From CAWDPQ01 sp049642465 (lineage in GTDB: Bacteria > Acidobacteriota > Vicinamibacteria > Vicinamibacterales > 2-12-FULL-66-21): a DNA stretch of 5,951 nt. The position numbers and the translations under genes were made by a program. This document shows positions 1 through 5,907 of the stretch, piece after piece. Location: positions 1-5,951 of the forward strand of contig JBAROV010000194.1 in assembly GCA_049642465.1 (NCBI GenBank), in the 5' to 3' direction. How positions within the stretch are numbered: the first letter of the stretch is position 1; every line of letters starts with the position of its first letter. Below the pieces are notes generated by a model, which did no database searches, had not been told where the DNA came from, and saw nothing but the letters and a program-made list of their open reading frames with translations.

Positions 1-54
1 GTCACTTACAGTGCTCACGATCCGTTCGAGGTGAGTTGGACAGGCGGGCCCTGA
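1..54 (+). CDS. possible C-terminal end of an upstream gene (partial)
   Basis: Frame 1 is open from the window edge to a TGA at 52-54 and reads VTYSAHDPFEVSWTGGP. The composition is protein-like and the codons are mostly ordinary for this genome, but 17 residues are too few to identify a family. The other two forward frames are also open for some distance (frame 3 to about 137), so the choice of frame is a guess. If real, the gene ends about 460 bases before gmhA and is not part of its tight operon. Confidence 0.2.
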   Translation, partial: VTYSAHDPFEVSWTGGP

Positions 55-514
55 GAAGTTCCAACCTCGGGGCCGTCACCAAAGGAGCAAAGACCCCTCC
101 GCTGCCGTCCTTACCGGTTACTGGCGACCAAGTGCCATAGGCTCAGTAAGTTGAGGGCGGTGCGAGCTTTGGATTGCGAAAGGCGGACTCGGGATGTCCT
201 TCCGGCGGCAGACTTTTTTCTCTAGTCGTGGCGACCTTTGCACCGCGTCTGGGGGACATCCGGTTGGCTGAGTCGCCGTAACGGGTGAGTATCGAGGTGG
301 TCAGGCGAACCAGCCGAAGGCCGCCAGGCTCGCGCGAGGTCCAACAAACGCCTGTGTTTTGAGGCGCTGAAGCTCCCCCTCCTCCCGGAAGGACTTGGAG
401 ACTGACGCGGTGCCGGAGGCAGGCCCCCGGAAACCTGGACTTCGTGTCCGTGGCATGCATTGTGCGAAACGACTGCCTCACAGGCTTTTTCACGGCTCGA
501 ATTAAGGCGGGGGT
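55..514. other. non-coding interval upstream of gmhA
   Basis: About 460 bases with no start codon plus ribosome binding site followed by a protein-like frame. A long minus-strand open frame runs through here, but it continues antisense across the whole of gmhA and reads as low-complexity Arg/Pro/Ser/Gly, which is typical of a shadow in high-GC DNA. No convincing -35/-10 pair was found. The interval holds a long imperfect hairpin (182-277), a short hairpin at 349-366 (CGCCT / AGGCG, 8-base loop) and a perfect 10-base palindrome CTCGCGCGAG at 329-338. The operon promoter and leader presumably lie here. Confidence 0.5.
182..277 (+). other. long imperfect hairpin, candidate structured leader RNA
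   Basis: Bases 192-202 pair with 251-261 over 11 positions: eight Watson-Crick pairs (GGATGTCC with GGACATCC), two G-U pairs and a closing C-G. A second, outer helix pairs 182-190 with 270-277 (GGCG-ACTC with GAGTCGCC, one bulged G). The two are separated by an asymmetric internal loop (G191 against 262-269). The apical part contains a run of six T at 214-219 and a small GTCG-TGG-CGAC hairpin at 225-235. The G-U pairs favour an RNA transcribed from the plus strand, towards gmhA. It matches no riboswitch class I recognise, and a chance inverted repeat remains possible. Confidence 0.25.
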
Positions 515-1102
515 GTGCGAGTGGCCGTTCGGGTAACCCAAGTCGACTCGGTCCTGACGATCTGGCAGGAGCACCTCGAGGTGGCGCGTGCGCTTCCACC
601 GATCGCCTCGGACGTGGCCAATGCGGTGGACCTGATCTGCACGTCGCTTGCGGCCGGCGGCCAACTGTTGCTTGCCGGCAATGGCGGGTCGGCCGCAGAC
701 GCCCAGCACATTGCGGCGGAATTGACCGGCCGCTTCCGGCGTGAACGGCGCGCCTTGCCCGCGTTGGCGCTGCACGGAAACTCCTCGGCGCTCACCGCCA
801 TTGGCAACGATTACGGCTACGAGCAGATATTTGCGCGCGAACTGTCCGCCCACGCCCGGCCGGGAGATATTCTGCTCGCGATCTCGACCAGCGGCAACAG
901 CCCGAACATTCTGCGGGCAATCGAAGCGGCACGCGACCGCAGCGTATCCGTGATTGGCCTGACGGGTGATGACGGCGGGCAAATGGCCACGCTCTGCGAC
1001 CTCTGTGTACGCGTGCCGTCGAGCTCTACTCCTCGGATCCAGGAGATGCACATCACGATCGGCCACACCATCTGCGAACTCGTCGAAGAGAGGCTGTGCT
1101 GA
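515..1102 (+). CDS. gmhA: GmhA, sedoheptulose 7-phosphate isomerase
   Basis: Cytosolic SIS-domain isomerase that converts sedoheptulose 7-phosphate to D-glycero-D-manno-heptose 7-phosphate, the first committed step to ADP-heptose. The 195-residue product matches the usual family length. Signatures seen: AGNGGSAADAQHIAAELTGR at 54-73, STSGNSPNIL at 124-133 (phosphate-binding SIS loop) and IQEMHITIGHTICELVE at 175-191. By correspondence with the E. coli enzyme (H61, E65, Q172, H180), the metal and catalytic residues are H65, E69, Q176 and H184, and all are present. I chose the GTG at 515 because AAGG at 504-507 lies 7 bases upstream. The in-frame GTG at 521, two codons later, is an equally workable start, and the initiating codon is not ATG in either case. 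The TGA at 1100-1102 overlaps the next gene's ATG by one base. It is the first gene of the coupled heptose operon. Function is secure; the exact start is not. Confidence 0.96.
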   Translation: MRVAVRVTQVDSVLTIWQEHLEVARALPPIASDVANAVDLICTSLAAGGQLLLAGNGGSAADAQHIAAELTGRFRRERRALPALALHGNSSALTAIGNDYGYEQIFARELSAHARPGDILLAISTSGNSPNILRAIEAARDRSVSVIGLTGDDGGQMATLCDLCVRVPSSSTPRIQEMHITIGHTICELVEERLC

Positions 1103-2259
1103 TGAGTGGTCCGCGCGTGATTGCGTTCGACTGCCGTTTCTTCCTTGGCGATCGTCCGTGTGTGTGGCACAAGACAAGTGGCGTGCTCTGCACGTGCAGT
1201 CATTATCAACCCGTCACAGAGCGCCTGCTGATCATCAAGCTCGATGCGATGGGTGACGTGCTTCGAACGACCGCACTGTTGCCGCCGCTTGCCGAGGCGC
1301 ACCCGGGCGCGGCAATCACGTGGCTTACCCGCCGCGAATCAAAGCCTCTCCTCGAGCAGAATCCGTATGTCACCGAGATTCTCACCTATGGCGAGGACGC
1401 GCTCGTCCAACTTCAGGCGAGGAAGTTTGACCGCTTGATCAATCTGGACGCAGGCAGGACGAGCGCGGCGCTGGCTACCGCGGCGAACGCCGCGCGAAAA
1501 GACGGATTCGTGCTCGATGCGCGCGGCTTCGTGCAGCCCACGAATGACGCTGCGCGCCGATGGCTCGAGCTGGGGGTGTTCGACGATCTCAAGCGGCAGA
1601 ACACGAGAACGTATCAGGATCTGATGGTCGAGATCGTCGGCTTGAGTGGCCGGCCGCACCACTACATCTTCGAGCTCGGTGAGGACGAGCGGGCCCGTGG
1701 CCGCCAACACTTGGAGCGGCTTGGCGTCGATTTCACCCGCCCCATCATCGGTCTCAACACCGGCGCTGGCCGGCGATGGGAACTGAAGCAATGGCGTGAG
1801 GACGGGTATCTCGATCTGATTGAAAGGCTCGGGCGCGGCGGGGCCAATCAGTTCGTCCTGCTCGGCGGGCCCGAGGAGCATCAGCGCCACCTCCGCCTGC
1901 AGACCCGTTCGACCGTGCCGCTGATCGACGGCGGCTGCGATAATCCGGTGCGTCATTTTGCGTCACTCGTGGCCGCCTGCTCGCTTGTCGTCACTGGCGA
2001 CACTTTGGCGATGCACCTGGCTTTGGCGCTCCGCCGCCGGACGATCGTGTTGTTCGGGCCGACCAGTAGTGCGGAAATCGAGTTGTACGGGCTCGGCGAA
2101 AAGGTCGTACCCCGCATGGACTGTCTCGTCTGCTACAAGCAGGCGTGCGACTTCGTTCCCAACTGCATGGATCTCATCACCACCGACATGGTCGAGTCAG
2201 CGGTAAAACGCCAGCTGAACGTGTCGCTCGGCTCTCAGAACGCGGCGGTGATCGGATGA
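1102..2259 (+). CDS. GT9 heptosyltransferase-like protein with two cysteine clusters
   Basis: Glycosyltransferase family 9 (the WaaC/WaaF/RfaF group), GT-B fold, 385 residues. It likely transfers heptose from ADP-heptose to the lipopolysaccharide inner core at the cytoplasmic face of the inner membrane. Seen: the N-terminal domain opens with LLIIKLDAMGDVLRTT (42-57), whose Asp is in the place of the family's catalytic Asp. The donor-binding half has IIGLNTGAGRRWELKQW (215-231) and TGDTLAMHLALAL (298-310), then LFGPTSS. Ahead of the first strand is an extra tail of about 38 residues with C11, C20, C30 and C32. Near the C-terminus lie C341, C344, C349 and C355 (CLVCYKQACDFVPNC). Such clusters suggest a bound metal (inference). 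The ATG at 1102 is supported by GAGAGG at 1088-1093, 8 bases upstream; a GTG at 1096 is too close to it. Family assignment is firm. The acceptor (Kdo, Hep I or another glycan) cannot be read from sequence, so no symbol is given. Confidence 0.92.
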   Translation: MSGPRVIAFDCRFFLGDRPCVWHKTSGVLCTCSHYQPVTERLLIIKLDAMGDVLRTTALLPPLAEAHPGAAITWLTRRESKPLLEQNPYVTEILTYGEDALVQLQARKFDRLINLDAGRTSAALATAANAARKDGFVLDARGFVQPTNDAARRWLELGVFDDLKRQNTRTYQDLMVEIVGLSGRPHHYIFELGEDERARGRQHLERLGVDFTRPIIGLNTGAGRRWELKQWREDGYLDLIERLGRGGANQFVLLGGPEEHQRHLRLQTRSTVPLIDGGCDNPVRHFASLVAACSLVVTGDTLAMHLALALRRRTIVLFGPTSSAEIELYGLGEKVVPRMDCLVCYKQACDFVPNCMDLITTDMVESAVKRQLNVSLGSQNAAVIG

Positions 2260-3737
2260 ACCCTGAGCTGCTGTCCCGTTTCGCCGCCACCCGCGTGCTC
2301 GTGCTCGGCGACGCGATTGTCGACGAGTATCTGTCGGGCGAGTGCTCTCGGTTGTCGCCCGAGGCGCCGGTACCTGTCCTTCGAGTTTCGGGGTTGCGCC
2401 AGACGCTCGGCGGCGCGGCCAACACGGCCGCGAACATCACGTCACTTGGCGGGCACGCGCAACTGATTGCGCTGGCTGGCGCAGACGCGGCCGGGGACCG
2501 GCTCAGTGCCTTGTGTCAGGAGTCTGGAATCGACTTCACGCCGGTGAGGGACGGTCGCGCGACACTCCGAAAGGCGCGAGTCATCGGGCAGCATCAACAG
2601 CTCGTCCGACTCGACTTCGAAGACAATCACCGAATTGACGAAGATACTGAAGCGCGAGTCTTGGCGCTCGTGCGTGAACATCTCGCCAACACCGACATCG
2701 TCGTTCTTTCCGACTACGCCAAGGGATTCCTCACGCTGCGAATCTGTCAGCAGGTCATTGAAGAAGCGCATGCCCTCCGCAAGCTAGTAATTGCGGACCC
2801 TCGTCCGGAACATCGCGCGTTTTATCTTCATTGCGATTACCTGACACCGAACTGGAAGGAATCGCAGGGCCTGCTGGGCTCGCCTGAGGCGCCAGCGACG
2901 GAGGATCGGATCGAAGCGACGGGGGTTGCGCTGGTGCAGGCGCTCGACGCTAACATCCTATTAACGCTCGGACCCCACGGCATGAGCTTCTTTGGACGCG
3001 ACGGGCGTGAACGCTTCTCCGTACCGACGGAGGCTCGTGAGGTGTTCGACGTCAGCGGCGCGGGCGACACGGTCGTCGCCACGTTTGCACTGGCCCGAGG
3101 CGCGGGCGCGTCGGAGGCCGAGGCCGTCGCGCTGGCAAACCGTGCAGCGGGTATCGTCGTAGGCAAGCTCGGAACGGCGACGGTGACCAGGCAGGAGTTA
3201 TTGGGCACGGAGGGCGACGGCGCGCGGCATGTCTCACGGCGCGAGCTCGCGCCGCTCGCAGCAGCGCTGCGTTCGAAAGGAAAACGGATCGTTACCGTCA
3301 ACGGGTCATTCGATCTCCTGCATGCCGGACACCTTCACATTCTGCGCGAGGCGAGCCGGCAAGGCGACGTGTTGATTGTGGGACTTAACAGCGATGCGTC
3401 CGTCAAGCGGTACAAGGGCCCAACGCGGCCGCTGGTGCCGGAAGCGCAGCGGGCCGAAATGCTGTTGGCGCTTCGATACGTCGATTACGTGCATGTCTTC
3501 CCTGAACAGGTCCCCATGCCGTTTCTCGAGGAGATTCGCCCGGACGTGCACGTGAACGGAGCCGAGTACGGCGAAGATTGCATCGAGGCGCCAGTTGTGA
3601 AGAAATACGGCGGCCGCATCCACGTTGTCGACCGCCTCTCCGGATTGTCCACGAGCCGGATTGTCACCCAGTTGTCCGCCAATCACGGCGCGCAGTTCGA
3701 ACAGGCGCCGGTTTCAACCCTCTTGTCGGAGTGGTAG
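2256..3737 (+). CDS. hldE: HldE, bifunctional heptose 7-phosphate kinase / heptose 1-phosphate adenylyltransferase
   Basis: Cytosolic two-domain enzyme of ADP-heptose synthesis, 493 residues (477 in E. coli). The PfkB-type kinase domain (about 1-325) makes heptose 1,7-bisphosphate: GD at 18-19, SRLSPEAPVP at 31-40, GGAANTAANI at 52-61, LSDYAKG at 151-157, TPNWKE at 197-202, and DVSGAGDT at 265-272 with D271 as the expected catalytic base (E. coli D264). The cytidylyltransferase-like domain (about 345-475) adenylylates heptose 1-phosphate: NGSFDLLHAGHL with the HxGH site at 356-359, NSDASVKRYKGPTRP, and GLSTSRI from 463. Both active sites look intact. E. coli VKGGDY is VNGAEY here (433-438), and a tail of about 17 residues follows the domain. 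The ATG at 2256 overlaps the preceding stop (ATGA); an earlier in-frame start would add 37 unrelated residues from within the GT9 gene. No clear Shine-Dalgarno is visible, which fits translational coupling. Confidence 0.96.
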   Translation: MNPELLSRFAATRVLVLGDAIVDEYLSGECSRLSPEAPVPVLRVSGLRQTLGGAANTAANITSLGGHAQLIALAGADAAGDRLSALCQESGIDFTPVRDGRATLRKARVIGQHQQLVRLDFEDNHRIDEDTEARVLALVREHLANTDIVVLSDYAKGFLTLRICQQVIEEAHALRKLVIADPRPEHRAFYLHCDYLTPNWKESQGLLGSPEAPATEDRIEATGVALVQALDANILLTLGPHGMSFFGRDGRERFSVPTEAREVFDVSGAGDTVVATFALARGAGASEAEAVALANRAAGIVVGKLGTATVTRQELLGTEGDGARHVSRRELAPLAAALRSKGKRIVTVNGSFDLLHAGHLHILREASRQGDVLIVGLNSDASVKRYKGPTRPLVPEAQRAEMLLALRYVDYVHVFPEQVPMPFLEEIRPDVHVNGAEYGEDCIEAPVVKKYGGRIHVVDRLSGLSTSRIVTQLSANHGAQFEQAPVSTLLSEW

Positions 3738-3741
3738 GCCT

Positions 3742-3885
3742 GTGCTGCCTGAGTCAATGAACGCAGATCACTCTTTCCCAAAGCGAGTCGCGCGCACCAC
3801 CTTCGTCGTTATCGCCGTCCTCGTGACGGCTTTCGCTTGGGCCGGCCTCTCGCTCAAAGCCGTGATCGGGCTTCTAGGGTTCTGA
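3742..3885 (+). CDS. putative small single-span membrane protein
   Basis: Short ORF starting 5 bases after the hldE stop. It may begin at GTG 3742 (47 residues; GGAG at 3728-3731, inside the end of hldE, 10 bases upstream) or at ATG 3757 (42 residues; no clear ribosome binding site). From the ATG it reads MNADHSFPKRVARTTF and continues through VVIAVLVTAFAWAGLSL to a hydrophobic C-terminus. A basic N-terminal stretch (K9, R10, R13) before about 20 apolar residues predicts one transmembrane helix with the N-terminus inside. Codon choice resembles the preceding genes. The family is not recognised. Its position suggests co-transcription with the heptose genes, perhaps as a small envelope or accessory peptide, but a chance ORF cannot be excluded. 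Confidence 0.45.
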   Translation: MLPESMNADHSFPKRVARTTFVVIAVLVTAFAWAGLSLKAVIGLLGF

Positions 3886-3892
3886 GCCCATC
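3864..3892 (+). terminator. weak hairpin at the end of the operon
   Basis: GAT-C-GGGCT at 3864-3872 pairs with AGCCCATC at 3885-3892, giving eight pairs with one bulged C and a 12-base loop. It overlaps the stop of the small ORF. No T-run follows, so it is not a classical intrinsic terminator. It could protect the 3' end or mean nothing. Confidence 0.15.
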
Positions 3893-4883
3893 TCACCGGG
3901 GCAGCTCGTGGCATCGGCGAACCGCGACGCCCAGAAGTCGGCGGGCGCACCTACCGGATTCGTGCGCGATCAACTCGACGCCGCGACCGACCATAGCGCC
4001 CTCATCTGCACGACACCCCGGTGAAGAAAGGGGTGCCGCCGAATCGTGCCAACACCCTCACGAGTACGATGCGGCAACGTTGCCACGACTCCATTCGGTC
4101 AAGAGCGTTGCTCGTTCAGGTCACACGCATCCACGAACTTCGCGAATGTGCGGCAGTCACCCTATGGTGCCGATGTCGCGGTATCTCAGCGCGAAACCCG
4201 CGTGGTTTGGCTCGCTGCCGTGCCCACTCATCGGCCCTGATATGAGCAGTGGGGACATCGCCTCCGTCGGCGGGCACGCCCAGCAAAACCCTCGGAGCCT
4301 GTGTTAAGAAGCCGCGACCAACGATTCGAGCCGCCGTCGTCCAGTCCAGCACGTCAAGCAAGCGTTGCATGAGCGTGGCTCGGCGTAGTGGCGTAGTGAT
4401 GACGACGACGAACAGTGCCGCCGCGCCGAGTTCAAGCACAACGCGTGTCGAGGGTTCGGTAATGCCGCAGGTTCTGCTGTTTGGCTCGCTGAATAACCGC
4501 GTTGAGCTGGCGGTCAGTCCGGTGCCGAAATGACCGCTCGGCGCCCGGATGCCAGGGGCGGCGGCGTGAACGCTGCGGCCCGCAGCTAGCGTCGCGGCGG
4601 TTCTTCCGAAGACCGGAATAGATACGAGTTCTTTGGGCGTGCCATCCACGTGAGACGCGGCATAATACGCGGAGTCCACTCGATGAACGGCAGGCTCGAT
4701 CTCGGTGCAGTGCGGCGATGGGCGCACCGCACCAGTCGTCGGGAACAAATGCCTAGAAACAGAGGCCAAACCAGGAGCTGCCGTTCGCGAATTGATCGCA
4801 CGGCGTGAGAACGTGCACAGAAGCCACGTGAAGGAGAAAAGACTCAATCCCTCCGACGCGGCAGCAATCTACCGAAGCAGGCC
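3886..4883. other. gene-poor interval between converging units
   Basis: About 1 kb between the plus-strand operon and the minus-strand membrane gene. Plus-strand open frames here are short, rich in Arg/Ser/Thr/Pro and lack ribosome binding sites. The stretch 4249-4533 on the plus strand reads like the antisense of a hydrophobic coding segment, so any coding would be on the minus strand (separate entry). Other contents: a CACCCC/GGGGTG hairpin at 4014-4035 with a 10-base loop and no T-run, a perfect 12-base palindrome GGCAACGTTGCC at 4073-4084, and a tandem GGCGTAGT at 4382-4397. No tRNA, terminator with T-run, or transposase motif was seen. Confidence 0.5.
4116..4847 (-). CDS. doubtful minus-strand ORF, possible gene remnant
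   Basis: Open for 243 codons from a TTG, with no Shine-Dalgarno found. Most of the N-terminal half is low-information. A middle part, roughly 4250-4460, looks genuinely protein-like: VVLELGAAALFVVVITTP is a plausible membrane helix, followed by an amphipathic, charged segment (LRRATLMQRLLDVLDW) and then RIVGRGFLTQAPRVLLGVP. By hand count, third-position GC in this part is about two thirds, against about four fifths in the first 50 codons of gmhA, so it sits between coding and non-coding. I recognise no family. It may be a decayed membrane-protein gene, a short true gene with a later start, or chance openness in high-GC DNA. Confidence 0.22.
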   Translation of the reverse strand: MSLFSFTWLLCTFSRRAINSRTAAPGLASVSRHLFPTTGAVRPSPHCTEIEPAVHRVDSAYYAASHVDGTPKELVSIPVFGRTAATLAAGRSVHAAAPGIRAPSGHFGTGLTASSTRLFSEPNSRTCGITEPSTRVVLELGAAALFVVVITTPLRRATLMQRLLDVLDWTTAARIVGRGFLTQAPRVLLGVPADGGDVPTAHIRADEWARQRAKPRGFRAEIPRHRHHRVTAAHSRSSWMRVT

Positions 4884-5309
4884 CTAGGCGGCGTGGTTAG
4901 CTGAGCGCTTGCGTCGATTGAGCATAAGCGCACGTATCGCCGAGGCGACACTCCACGCCACGGTTATGAAAAGACCACCGGCTTCGCGCGCGAGTTCGGC
5001 ACGCTGATCGTACATCTTCCAGGTGTAGAACAGTTCCCCCGGAAGAATGCGTCTGTCAAACTGGAAGCTGACGCTGAGACCCCATACTAGCGCGACCGCA
5101 CCGAGAGTGCAGGTGGCCAAAATCGGGACGCGCGATGTTAGGGCGGCGTAGGCAGCGAGTGCAGACGCCGAGGCGTAGATCGAGATCCAGCGTAATGGGT
5201 CGGGATCGTTGAGTTGCAGCAGCGCCGCAACTCCGAAGAGTATGGCCATCGCCGTGTTTGCCGTCCGAAACAGGGCATCATGGCTCAGTGATGACGTCGG
5301 TAAGGGCAT
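4884..5309 (-). CDS. TMEM220-family four-span membrane protein
   Basis: A 141-residue integral membrane protein resembling the bacterial relatives of vertebrate transmembrane protein 220. No biochemical function is established for these. Seen: an apolar span at about 16-34 ending in the family hallmark QLNDPDPLRWISIY (32-45), further spans at about 44-58, 62-82 and 111-130, and REAGGLFITVAW (108-119) before the last span, as in the family. A basic tail (RRKR at 132-135) should lie in the cytoplasm. I took the ATG at 5309 (MPLPTSSLSHDALF) because the upstream in-frame extension to a TTG at 5432 is Arg-rich and unlike the family. No Shine-Dalgarno is visible before this ATG, so the start is only moderately sure. 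It is transcribed towards the heptose operon with about 1 kb between them and has no evident functional link to it. Confidence 0.8.
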   Translation of the reverse strand: MPLPTSSLSHDALFRTANTAMAILFGVAALLQLNDPDPLRWISIYASASALAAYAALTSRVPILATCTLGAVALVWGLSVSFQFDRRILPGELFYTWKMYDQRAELAREAGGLFITVAWSVASAIRALMLNRRKRSANHAA

Positions 5310-5442
5310 ATGAAACAACCGCGTGAGGTGTCTTCCCAGCGGTTCTCGTCGTTCACGAAGGATCGCCCTGTTCCGGCGACCGCACGCGCCGAGTCGAGGC
5401 GAATCGTCAATCGGATGAGTCGCGCGCACCAAGCTGGCCTGG
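5310..5442. other. short spacer between minus-strand genes
   Basis: The 133 bases between the unrecognised ORF and the TMEM220-family gene contain no identifiable gene, terminator or promoter. The minus-strand frame of the TMEM220-family gene stays open back to 5432, so the spacer could in principle encode an N-terminal extension, but its composition does not support this. Confidence 0.3.
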
Positions 5443-5907
5443 TTACCGCCCGCCCGTCAGATCATCCGCGAGGGACTCGAAGGCGGGGAACGGCGTCAAG
5501 ATCGACTCAGCGATGCCAGTGGTGGATGAGACGTTTCCGCTGATGTCAATCCACACAAACGGCTGATCACTAGTGCCGGTAGCGGCAAAGAACTCCCGCC
5601 AACGCCGGCGATCGTGTAACTCAAGGGAGAGATGTCGCGGCGACGACACTCGTGCCCGGCAAGCAGAACCAACGGTCGCTATTCGACTGTGAGGGCGACT
5701 CGCAGCGCCGACGCAGGCATCGGCCATTCCTTCCGCCGGGCGGGACTCGATGCGCGCGTCGAGCCGGCCATTGGCCGGCCCTTCAGCGGGCCCGCTAGAA
5801 ACGTCCACAACTAACGAACGCGTTCCTGGCACCAACGTTGGTGAACCCGGCCGGCAACAGTTCCACAACCAGACACCGGCTTCATTCAGCGCGACCGGAA
5901 ATTGCAC
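5443..5907 (-). CDS. hypothetical protein, unrecognised, 154 residues
   Basis: Starts at GTG 5907 (MQFPVALNEAGVWLWNCC) with a strong GGAGG at 5919-5915, 7 bases upstream, and runs to a TAA. The C-terminal part is the most protein-like: LSLELHDRRRWREFFAATG, then QPFVWIDISGNVSSTTGIAE and a short acidic end, with good codon choice. The middle (about residues 25-90) is rich in Ala, Arg, Gly and Ser and carries several perfect palindromes. No signal peptide, membrane span or known motif is visible, and no function can be offered. The ribosome binding site favours a real gene; the weak middle leaves open a frame disruption or a chance ORF. An ATG at 5909 lies in another frame and stops after seven codons. 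Confidence 0.45.
   Translation of the reverse strand: MQFPVALNEAGVWLWNCCRPGSPTLVPGTRSLVVDVSSGPAEGPANGRLDARIESRPAEGMADACVGAASRPHSRIATVGSACRARVSSPRHLSLELHDRRRWREFFAATGTSDQPFVWIDISGNVSSTTGIAESILTPFPAFESLADDLTGGR
5763..5854. repeat. cluster of perfect palindromes
   Basis: Four inverted repeats lie within 92 bases: GCCGGCC-ATT-GGCCGGC (5763-5779), AGCGGGCCCGCT (5785-5796), CACCAACGTTGGTG (5830-5843, 14 bases) and CCGGCCGG (5847-5854). All fall inside the unrecognised minus-strand ORF. They could be regulatory or structural, or a by-product of high GC content. Confidence 0.35.

Noticed and set aside
196..219. GTC...GAC followed by six T as an intrinsic terminator
   Set aside because: The stem has only three pairs when folded next to the T-run; the stronger fold of this region places the T-run in a loop.
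143..1177. Long minus-strand open frame of 344 codons
   Set aside because: Most of it lies antisense to gmhA, whose active-site motifs are unmistakable. The translation is Arg/Gly/Ser-rich with no motif, and it would overlap two real genes.
1188..1199. CTGCACGTGCAG, a perfect 12-base palindrome
   Set aside because: It lies inside the GT9 coding sequence, and one or two such palindromes are expected by chance in a window this long.
1339..1956. Minus-strand open frame of 205 codons
   Set aside because: Entirely antisense to the GT9 gene; a shadow caused by high third-position GC.
4014..4035. CACCCC/GGGGTG hairpin as an intrinsic terminator
   Set aside because: Only six pairs with a 10-base loop and no following T-run, and far from any gene end.
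3837..4307. Plus-strand open frame of 156 codons
   Set aside because: No ribosome binding site, Arg/Ser/His/Pro-rich throughout, overlaps the small membrane ORF in another frame, and contains no recognisable motif.
4249..4533. Plus-strand open frame of 94 codons
   Set aside because: The Ser/Thr/Ala/Arg-rich translation is what the reverse complement of a hydrophobic coding stretch gives; the minus strand is the better candidate.
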